Positions 24,952 to 36,559 of a stretch of 64,000 nucleotides of DNA are shown here, piece after piece. The notes beneath the pieces are model-generated. The model worked only from the letters and a program-made list of their open reading frames with translations. It did not search any database and had not been told where the DNA came from. The DNA comes from Sceloporus undulatus (lineage: Eukaryota; Chordata; Lepidosauria; Squamata; Phrynosomatidae). The stretch is from the NCBI RefSeq assembly GCF_019175285.1, contig NC_056527.1:116006248-116070247 (forward strand). Direction: 5' to 3'. A program made the translations under genes and the position numbers. Each line of letters begins with the position of its first letter. Within the stretch, counting starts at the first letter, position 1.

Positions 24952-25976
24952 NNNNNNNNNNATTTGTATCCTGCTTTTCTTGTAAAATTGGGACCCAAAG
25001 GCTATTTCTGTTATCCTGAAGTATAGGCATATATACTTGCCTGCTTGCCTCTCCTTCCACTGCTAGAAATAATTGCATTCCAATTGTTGTTATTGCTGAA
25101 ATTATTATTATTATTTCGCATCAACTAATTAAAATATTTTTAAGTATAAGCTTGCAGTTATCAAGGCTGTTCTGAAGCGCTTGACAGGCTTACATAAATA
25201 TGCATCAGCTGATCTCCACAAACAAGAGCCAGTCTCTTCCCTTGACCATTTAATTCCCCAATAGTTTTGCAAATCCTTTCTCTTGCTAGCTAGGCTTCGG
25301 ACTGTGTTCAGTAGCGCCATCCCCTGGTGGCTTTGGGAATGGGTACAAAGATGTTAAGCTTGGCGGATGCAATAAACAGTTGGTTTTCTGAGTTTCTTCT
25401 CTCTTGTGGTCTACCTTTTAGGGAATTTGAGCTCAGGCTGAAAGGCTTCTCGAACCTCAGGGATTCTTGGCAAAACCTGGAAGATCTCCGCAAAGTGTTC
25501 TGGTTCAACAAAACACCTGTTTCCGGTGGGTTCCCACTTTCCTACGAAGATGGGGCTGTAATGGCAGCAGTGAATCTCATGTTGTGGGGACATGAATCCT
25601 TTCCTCCCCCAGATAGGTTCGGCACATTGGATAGTTTTATTAAAGTTTAGACTGAAACCCAGAGCGGATTCACCAACCCCACCGGCCTCCCCGGGTAACA
25701 AACATCCTTATACTTCCTTTTCTAACCCATTATCCTCTCCTATGATATCTGCCTTATAGGAAATTTGGGACATGGCTTGGAAACGTGGCACAGGCTTTGT
25801 TCTTGTTCTTGTGTGCCTTGAAGCTGTTTGGTGACTGAAAGGGGAATGTGTCATGGGACCTTCTGGGGCTGAGAGTGTGTGACTTGCCCAAGGTCACCAG
25901 AGGGTTTCCATGGCTGAGCAGGGAATCAAACTGTTTGCCATAGAGTTGCCATAAGTCAGAAAAGACTTGAAGGTAC

Positions 25977-26013
<37 letters not shown>

Positions 26014-29000
26014 CCAGTCTTACCATATGACGATGCGGCACAAAGCAGCCAGCTCTTTTAGGAAGATAACATACAACACAATATTCTTTTGTCATACAAA
26101 ATGGCTATGTATTTCAGAAGGATGCCCCTGTCTAATGGTAGGGCTGGCTTTCACTCCACCTCATACTAGATGCCAGCTTTGTTGGACAGATATTTTGGGT
26201 TGTTTCCCAATAAACTGTAAATTGACAGGAGGTTGCATCTAAACTTGCATCTAATCCACTGAGAGCTTTACCTTCCACCACTTTGGCTGCATCCACACTG
26301 CACAAATAATCTGGTTTGATGCTACTTTTACTGCCATGGCTCAATGGTATGGAATTCTGAGAACAATAGTTTGTTGCAACACCAGAGCTTTCCTCACCCA
26401 ATATTTTAAGAGCCGGAAAGATTCCTTTTTTGGACCACAACTTCCAGTATCCTCTAGCTAGGGACTGCTGGGGGCTGTAGCCCCCCAAAAAAAGAAAAAG
26501 AAAAAAAGAGGAACATTTCTTAGATCAGCAATTTGATAATCCAAGAATTAACACTGTTTTTGATGTAAATGGACACTCCTTGTTCTGTTTACGACTGCAG
26601 AATATGTCACAGAACATTGGATGGAGGATGACTTCTTTGGCTACCAGTACCTAAATGGAGTCAATCCTGTGATGATCCAGAAATGCACCAAGATCCCAGA
26701 CAACTTCCCTGTAACCAACGAAATGGTGGCTGGCTGCTTGGGGACCTCCACGACCCTCCAGGAAGAGATGCAGGCAAGTCACATCCATGTCCAATGGACT
26801 CTGCTAGAGGTGTTGGGTAACTCCGTTCCTTTCTGCCGGTGAACACAAACTCAGTGGTATAGTAATTACTCCCAGCTTGACTAAGCATTTTATGGGAGCT
26901 ATCCAGGGAATACAGTTGGCCTTCCACATCTGCAGTGCTGACTTTTGCAGATTTGATTATTTGTGGTTGTGTCCTTCAGGACAACTCTGCCAGAAGTTGA
27001 TCTTAGACTTGTGCCAAGGAATGTAGACGTTCATGGAGAAAACACTTTTCAAGGCATTTGTAGGTCCTCCGGCATGATTCCATGATCAGCTTCTAGCAGA
27101 TGTTGACCACAGAGTTGCACTGGAGGAGCTGGAGATTCCTAGAGAGGAGTTCTCTTGTGTAAAAAGAATAGTCTTTTTTATTTGCAGTTTTTCCACATTC
27201 ATGGGGGTCCTTCGCCCCTAACCCCAAATGTGGAGGGACCATTGTATTTTGGGGACAGGATCCAGCACCTTGGAGAGCTGCCATGAAACACTTTGTTAAG
27301 CCCACTGTAAAGCCAAATGTGGATTCTCCATTCCTTTGGGATGGTGAATGCCTATACTATGCTATGGGGCCATAGTGGTTTGGGTGTCAGACTATTACTC
27401 TGGAGACCAGGGTTCAATTCCCAGCTCAGCCATGAAAGCCATTGGGTGACTTTGGGCAAGTCACAGCCTCTCAGCCTCAGGGGAAGGCAATGGCAAGCCT
27501 CCTCTGAACAAATCTTGCCAAGAAAACCCCATGAGAGGTTTGCCTTAGGGTCTCCATAAGTCGGAAACAACTTGAAGGCATGCAACTATAAATAATAATA
27601 AATAATAAATCTTTTTTACCCTATGTCTCCATGAGGATAAATAAAATCCATACAGTACAATGATAATCCCTGTTATTCCCTCCCTTCCCTAAAACATCAA
27701 TTAAACATGAAAATAATCCATTAAAACAACAACGACACCATGCTATGCTATATTACTATAAGAGCATAAGAAGTACAGTGGACCCTCCATATTCACTAGT
27801 GTTAGGAGCACAGGAGCCCCATGAAATTTGGAAAACTGCATATTAAAAAAAACCCTAATTTTTTAATGTGAGATAATATTTCTCTAGTAACTTCCAGTTG
27901 CACAACTCAGTTGTCAACTGCCACCAGAAGTTGAATATAGCATCACATTGGAGGACCTACAAAGGCTTCAAGAAGTGTTTTCTCTAAGAATCGATAGGAA
28001 TTGCTTTGACAGCATTTTGCTGTGTGTGGCCTGCTTACATAACCCTTTAGGAGTATGAGAGCAAGCCTGTGTTTTGTATGTTGGACTAGGACTCCAGAGG
28101 ACTAGGGTTCAAATCCCCCCCTGGCCCTGGAAAGCCCTTGGCCAAGTCACACTCTCTCAGCATAGAGGAAGGCAATGGCAAACCCCCTCTGCAAAAATCC
28201 CACATGAATTTCTCAAATCGCCTCTCCTCTGAAGGATTACAAGTCTTATCTCTCAGCGGAGTTAAATTATGAGCATTTTTGTCCATTTCTCAGAAGGCTC
28301 CCCCCCCCCCCCCGTATTTTGGGGACTATATGCTTTCTTTTCTTTTTTCTTTTTAACAGCAAACTCAGTTTTAGTGTGCAAAAAATATGGTCTTTTGTGC
28401 TGATGCAGCTGCTTTCTGGGCAGCAGTTTTGGCCTTTGTGCCAAATAAATAATTAAAATAATCCAAATCCCCCTCAAGTTTTAGCTTTTGCAAAAACTGT
28501 CCCAAAGTGAAAAAAATAAAGAAATCTCAAAGCAGTTGATCATTTTCTCAACACTGAACTCTCTTGGTTAGTTCCAATTAGAGTAGGACCTCTGAATCAA
28601 TTGTTTTTAGTATATCATTTTAGTGTTTTAGCATTTTATAGCATTGGGTTTTTTCATCTCTTTTTGATTACAGTATATATGTTTGATGTTTCACCGTTTG
28701 GTGAAAAAGGAGTTATAAATAAACATTTTTATTAATTGTTGAATGGTGAGTCAACAGGTAAATTAATCCCATTGATTCAATGAGTCTACTCTAGTTAGAA
28801 CTAAAGATGGAATTGAACCCAGGGTATCTCAGAATATTTGGTGATGAGGCACCTTGTTTTTCCTGTCTGTAAAATGGGAATACCAATGTACCGTCCAGAT
28901 ATGGTTCTTTACTAGGACTCCATGAAATTGACACCTGCTATGTCAATGTAATAATAACAGATACACCGAGGCTGTGTCCACACTGCAGAAATAAACCAGT

Positions 29001-32000
29001 TTGATACTGCTTTAACTGCCATGGCTCAAGGCTATGGAATTCTGGGAATTGTAGTTTCATGAGACATTTAGCCTTCTCTGTCAGAGAGCTCTGGTGCCAC
29101 AACGAATTGCAAATCCTAGGATTCCATTGCATGGAGCCATGGCTGTTGAAGCCATGTCAAACTGGATTGTTTCTGCAGTGCAGATGCAGCCCCAGAGTGG
29201 TGTGTCCAATGTGCTATGTGTCTCAGTTGGATTAATCTGTCTTTTGTGTCTCCCTCGCCTCCTCTTCCCACTCCCAGAAAGGAAACATCTTTATTGTTGA
29301 CTACAAGATCCTTGATGGCATCCCCACTTGCGAAATAGAGGGGAAACCCCAATACATCACAGCCCCACTCTGCTTGCTACACCTTAACTCCAACGGGCAG
29401 ATGATGCCATTGGCAATCCAGGTACCAAGAGTCTGTGGCTGGTTCATCATCCCTATTCTTTAGGAACAACTGGTGGCTTCTATATCAGTGGTACAGTGAT
29501 TCCACTCTCAGGCTGTGGCTGCATGGGCAAGGATAGTCCAGGAGCAGCCTGGAGTATTCAGGCCCCAAAGTTGTCCTAAATCCCCCCTCGTGTTACTTGT
29601 GCATTCTGGAACAACAATGAACAAGTGTTCATACAGTGTCCTGCTGTGCCACTTGCCACTGCCACTTGCATGAGTGGAACGAAGCAAAGCACCCAGCCTT
29701 GACCATAAGGCTGGGCGCTTCACTGTGATCTCTGCCAGCAGTGGTGGTGGGTGGGTTTTCTGGGGAGATCCAGAGCAAAAGGTGAGCTATTAAAATTTGT
29801 TTTAAAGATGTTATAATGTGGATTCTGTACTGAACTGGCCATACATGGTCAGGACAGTTTGCACCAGAATTGGGGATTGGGCCCTGCATTGTTTGGACTG
29901 ATCACCATAAGGACAGGAAAAGAGGTTGTTGTATTATTGTATTATTGTTATATGGCCCTTGCAGAAAGGACCTAAGTGAATGATAAAGGAGCTCTCCAAA
30001 ACATTTAAAATATTTTAGAGGGATTGGGTTCAGCACGTTGCAGAGCTGCCTCAAAGTTAAGCTGAAAACCTGGAGCAGATTCTAAGGCTGCATCCACACT
30101 GCAGAAATACTTCAGTTTGACACTGCCATGGCTCATTGGTATGGATTTCTGAGAAGTGTAGTTTCCACTCTGCTCTGGCACTGCAACAGACTACATTTGT
30201 TTGCATGTGTATATGGAAAACATTTTGGGCAAGGGCAGCAGAGGCTGGGCTTCCTTTTTAGGGGAACATCTGCATCCACACTGCAGAAATAATCCAATTT
30301 CACAGTTTGCTATAGAACCAGAGCTCTCTGATAAAGAAGGTTAAATGTCTCACAAAATTACAATTCCCAGAATTCAATCGCATCAAGCCAAGGCAGTTAA
30401 AGTAGTGTGAACCTGGACTATTTCTGCCATCAGGATGCAGCTTAAGATGCAAAAGACAAGGAAAAGGGAATGGCAGTGGAGGGAAGGGATGACATGCAGA
30501 AGTTACTGCCTTGGGATGGAGGAAAGGCCTTTCCTAGCTACTTGGCCAAGGCACAATGGAGCTGTTTCTGCCTCTTTTCATCTCCCTGGAGGAACGGCTA
30601 CTCATGGAGGCTTCCAAGAAAGGCGACTCACCCTCCTGCCCCAAAACAAAACAAAACAAAAAATCCTTGGAGGCCACATGCAGCCCAACAGATGCACTTG
30701 ACCCACCTCTGCCCTAAGGAAAGGAGAGCAGCACAGAACTCTTGATGCTGCCCTCTCCTGCCACCTCCTTGCAGGCACCACTCAGGACAAAAAACAGCTG
30801 AACTTTGGTCCTTCTTCCTTCCTGGCAGCTCAAGCAGACCCCAGGTTCTGGGAATCCCATTTTCCTGCCCACTGACCGCAAATGGGACTGGAACCTTGCC
30901 AAGATCTGGGTGCGGCTGGCCAACTTCCACGTCCACGAGGTCAACACCCACCTCCTCGAAGCCCACTTCCTTGGCGAAGTCTACGCCATGGCCACTCTTC
31001 ACCAACTCCCCATGTGCCACCCAATCTACAAGGTAAGATCAGCACTTCACAAGGAGAAATGCTCATGTACATACCAGCAACCTGCTGGCCCAGTGGGATG
31101 ATTCTAGGAGAGCCTCCAGTCTTTCTTTGGTACCTCTGAAACTATTTTTGTCTTTGCTTTTTCCCCCTTACAAAGAAAAAACAGCATCCTAGTCCTTATT
31201 TCCCTTTACATGAGCCTGAAAACATGGCAACTGTCTCACAAAAGCTTGGCAATACATCAGAGTCCCTTAGCTTCATTGCATATGAAAATGCCATCAGTGA
31301 GCTAATCCTATCACAATTTGGAATGTTTGTGCAAGGTGTTGCGCCAAATTTGGTCACCCTTGCATGGACCAAAATCCTAGAATCCATTTTGGCATTTCTC
31401 AGGATGTGGAGGAAAAAGCAGACATATAGGATGGACCTGTAGAAAATTTGGATACTGGTGTTACACAGCAAAAGTGGGCTACTAGAGGCTAGTGGGCAAC
31501 ATTAGCCACCCAGGAGACCTTGGAGGATTGAACCTCATCCATGCCCTAATCATAATAAATAAACAAGCAAACAAACATATGGTCCCAAATGCCCTCCAAA
31601 CCTTCTAGGGCATGTTAGGAGCATTCTTGCCATGTTTTGGAGGGGCCCAGGCTATTTTAGGCTTAGGAAAAGCCTTTTTTTTTTACAACTGAAAGGGACC
31701 ATGAAACCACTTCGTATTTACTTTCTCTTGTAAATAAAGTTTGGGCCTAAAATTGCCCAAAAAGGTAATGAAAATGCCCCCACTACAACCAGAGGTCATT
31801 GGGACCAAAAATTTGACATCTTTGGCATCCTGGGGAAGTGAGCCAAAGACATGTACTTGTCCTATTCTTGTTACACAGAAATTATTTGGAAGGTGAAGCC
31901 TAAGCTTAGACCTTGTGTGTTGTGTTTCCCCCAACTCTCTTCTCTCCCCGCAGCTCCTGATCCCCCACACCCGCTACATCTTCCACATCAACACTCTCGC

Positions 32001-34178
32001 CCGCACCAATCTGCTCAAGGCTGGAGGGTTACTCGATACGGTAAGCACAACAGGGCAGAGAATTTGCTATAAACTGCTTTTAATTATATTATTTAATTAT
32101 ATTACAACTTTTGCATGATGAAATTTGTTTTAGCAGTACAGTACAGGTTGAGTCTCCTTCATCTCGAATTCCAAAATCCTCCTAAATCCAAAATTGTCCA
32201 TACAGATGGTTGAGACAGTGACACCTTTGCTTTCGGATGGTTCCATGTACACAGACTTTGGTTCAGACCCAAAATGATTTAAAATGTGTACAAAATTACC
32301 ACCAGTCTATGTGTACAAGGTGTATATGAAACATAGATGAATTTCATGTTTAAACATGGGTCCCATCTCCAAAATATCTCATTACCTATATGCAATTATT
32401 CCAAAATCTGAGCAAAATCCTAAATCCAAAACACTTCTGATCTCAAGCATTTTGGATTAGGAAAACTCAATTTGTATCTGTTTTAACTTTTAATACATTC
32501 TTCTAGAACACAGCCTCATGCCCCACAAAAAACTATTGTTTGTAAGCCACCTTGAGTCCCAGACTGGAGGAGCAGAGGCATGATAATGCTGCTACTAATA
32601 CTACTAATACTAATACTAATTCCACTCAAAGTAGCAACATACTACTTATGTTATTAATGCTACTAATGCTACTAATGCTAATACTAATAATGGATGTACA
32701 ATACCAAGCCAACATTGGCAGGGTGCATTCTGATCAGAATCTCAGAGAAACGAGATTTCTTTGCACCCTTGAATCACCTTCATGCTAGTCTGAGGTCCAT
32801 GTTTGGTCCCTTCATTCTTGCCTCTCTCTCCGCAGTCAACTGCGACCGGCCGGGATGGCATGTTGCAGCTCCTCGCCAGGGGCACTCAGGTGACCAAGTA
32901 CTCTTCCCTTTGCCTCCCAGATGACCTTGAAGAGCGAGGGGTCGCCAACGTGCCCAATTATTACTACAGGGACGATGGGATGAAGATATGGACTGCCATA
33001 AACAAGTCAGTGTTACGACTCTTGAACAAGGGAGGTATTTCTGAGTTAAATAGTGCAAGGAGGGATGGTCTTGCAATCAATTTAAAAGAGGTGAATTGTC
33101 TGTCTAGAACAGGGGTAGGCAACCCTTTTGAGCCGGGGGCCGGGTTGCTGGCCCTCAGACAACTGGGGGGCGAAGCCAAAAAACAAATATTAAATAATTT
33201 AAAAAAATTAAATAATAAATAAACCGGGACAATGCGGACAAAATTTTCAATGGCGGGCAATTTTAAATAAAAAATGGAGGACACGCTGCTTTTTTAAAAA
33301 ATGTTAAGATAAATGCATGTTTCTGAGGCTTCTATAGACAATTGCCCCACCATGCCCCTCGCGCGAGATGCCAAAGGCCCCGGCGGCAATCGGCGGCAGG
33401 ACTGGGCTGGGGCCGGTCCCAAGGCCTCGCCGGGCCGCATCTGGCCCACAGGCCACAGGTTGCCTACCCCTGGTCTAGAAGAAGAAAGTTTGCCCTTTTT
33501 GTGGTTAGTGGAGTAAGTGGGACTTCTGCCTCCAGGTAGATGAGTTTTACAGTCCTTATCAACATCAGGGCCAAATGTTAACAGCTGTCCAGAGATACAC
33601 AGCCAGACCTCTGTATCCATGGATTCTTTATGCGTGGATTCAACCATTCATGGTTTGAACATACAGTATTAGAAGGATATATAAATTTCATAAAGCCAAC
33701 CTTGATTTTGCCATTTTATAAAAGGGACACTGTTTTACTGTGCCTTTGTATTTAATGGGACTTGAGCATCCACCAGTTTTGTTATTCATGGAGGCCCCAG
33801 CGGATACCAAGGGTCCACTGTAGAATGAGTTAATTTCTATTAGTGACCTTAATGGATTTTTTTCTTCATGAGCGCTGCAATTGCATCTGAGAAAAGTCAT
33901 AGGGAGGCAGAGAATGGACCAGGGAAGCGAATTTTCCTCTGTTGCTAGCCACCTTTCACAACTCTTATAGCTATGGATTAGAGATGGCCTTTGTTTATGC
34001 ACTTAGGGGCTGGCATGGGGGCAGAGTGGGGGCATATCTTGGTCTGTTCATGTTAGTTTCTTGTTTGTATGGAGGGTGGGTTTGCACTTTGTTGAGATAT
34101 TATTGTAACCATTGTTTTGTGGAATTTTAAAGTTGGAAACCGCTGTGATCTGTATTGGAATAGCGGTATACAAATAAA

Positions 34179-34232
<54 letters not shown>

Positions 34233-35638
34233 GGCATCCACACAACGCATGCCTCAATGGTGCCCCCATGGAGGTGTGACACCATGCGCCGCATCACATG
34301 GCGGGCAGTACTATGATGCTTCTCTGGTGCTGTGTCCAGATGTCGCAGCACCAAAGGAGCACTGTAAAGCCACGGCACCAGTGGCTATGGTGCCTTTCCC
34401 AAACTTTTGTGGCTCCTTTTGGCACTGCAGAAATGACAGATCGGGGCATGGCATGTGGTTGCCATGGCCCTGATCTGGCAATGATGGAGGCGGTTGCAGG
34501 CCACCCCTTCTGAGGCAGTCTGTACAGCCTCTTAGATTTCTTTCTTTGCTTCTGCACCATGAGATCGTTGGGAGTCTGTCTGCCATCAATCTTACTCAGC
34601 AAGATGCCCCCCCAGCCCAGGGGAATCCTGATTCGGACAGCGATGGATTGCCAGCCAGGTTTAGGAGAATTAGTTGTTTAGGGGACCCCACCAGCTAAAG
34701 GGCTGGGATGCTCATCTGCAGCATACCATCTGCTGCATCATTGACGGCAAATGCAACTTACTTTATAGCAGGAAGGTATGCCAGTGTTGAGCACTGAAAG
34801 AATTCTTGTGGAGTTTTTTTTTTTTTTGTGGTTTTTTTAGGCTATGTGGCCATGTTCTAGATGCCAGCCACAGATGCCGGCAGAACGTCAGAAACAAACT
34901 CTTCCAGAACAAGGCCACATAACCCGAAAAACCCACAAAACTATGGCCTTCAACTTCACAAATTCTTGTGGAGGTTTTCAACTCACCCAGAAAGAAAAGA
35001 CAGTCAGAAAAGGAGTGATCCATGGATTCTGGAAAAGCCAAGGGCCACAGCCTTGGGGTTGCATGCCAGCCCAGAGCCACACTTTTCCCTCCCCTGTACT
35101 AGCTTTCCTCTTCCAAATAACGCCAAAAGAAAAGACATTTTCCAGTGGCATCCTCCTCCCTGGAGGATCTGAAAGGGAGGGAGCTAATTGTAGACGCCAA
35201 ATTCTGTGGAAAGAGCACATTCCACACACACACACACACCCAGACATACACACACGCAACCTCATTTGGAGATGTCTTTCCAGTAGGCCAGCTTACTTAA
35301 ATGCTCCCCTTGAGCCAAAGTTGTTAATTAGACCCCCTTTTTTGCATATTGAAGGGTGGTGCTTCAAAACAATAACAGTTAGGCAAAAAATGAAACCTCA
35401 AACTAGTTTTTAAGGACTTTCTGTTAGTGTTTTCCCCCCCAAAACTACTCAGATGAAACCATAGTTCATTGCGAAGAACCTTTGAGAATGTGGACAGGAC
35501 TGATGGCATCTATGGCATTGGGGTAATGAAGGAACTCCAGGTTTTGGCCTGAATTTGAAAGGATCTTTCCAAGACTGGTGTTATGATGTTGTAGAGGGGG
35601 AGACAAGGGGACTTGTGACTGTCTTCCTTTGAGGCTGA

Positions 35639-35669
<31 letters not shown>

Positions 35670-36526
35670 TGCGTGTGTGCGTGTGACATGGCAAAGCAGG
35701 GATTCAAACTTGGTCTCCCAGAGTCCTAGTCCGATGCTCAAACCATTACACCACTCTCATCTACTCAAAGATCTCACCATTACATGTTGCCTGCTTTTCT
35801 TCCAATAGGGCTCCTGTCTAGATAGATATAGATGATAGATAGATATCAACAAGTGACAGATTTCAAAATTCAGACATGCAAGTCTCATCCACACTGCAGA
35901 AATAAAGCAATTTGACACCGCTTTAACTGCCATGGCTCCCTGCTATGGAATGCTAGGATTTGTAGTTTGGTGAGATATGTTGCCTTCCCTGTCAGAGAGC
36001 TCTGGTACATCACCAAACTACAAATCCCAGAATTGTATAGCATTGGGCCATGGCAGTTAAAGCGGTGTTGAACTGCTTTATTTCTGCAGTGTGGCAGCAA
36101 CTGCAGTGATGCGTACGTTTGTGACATTTCCATGCATCTTCATGAAGGGATTTGATAAATATTTCAGGCTGGTCCTCTTTCCTTCCACATTCAGGTTTGT
36201 CTCTGGTATTGTTGGGGTGTACTACAAAAGTGATTCAGAGGTAAAGAATGACCCTGAATTACAAGCCTGGATCGATGAAATCTTCACAGAAGCTTTCTTG
36301 GGCAGAGAGTCCTCAGGTAATCCTCTCACTATTTCTGTTTCTTTGCATTCGGTTTCAGTGAGTAGCTTCCTTGGGAAGACTGGGTCCTGTTAAAGAATAT
36401 CACAAAACTGGATATCCCAGAATCCCATCACATTGAATCATGGCTGTTAAACTAATCAGACTATTATCATGCTAGAGTTTGACTATATAAAGCACTGTGC
36501 AAACTTGACAGCACTCTATACATAAA

Positions 36527-36559
<33 letters not shown>

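Noticed and set aside
27360-27596. tRNA-like A and B boxes
   Set aside because: They belong to a SINE head that does not fold into a full cloverleaf and recurs many times; not a tRNA gene.
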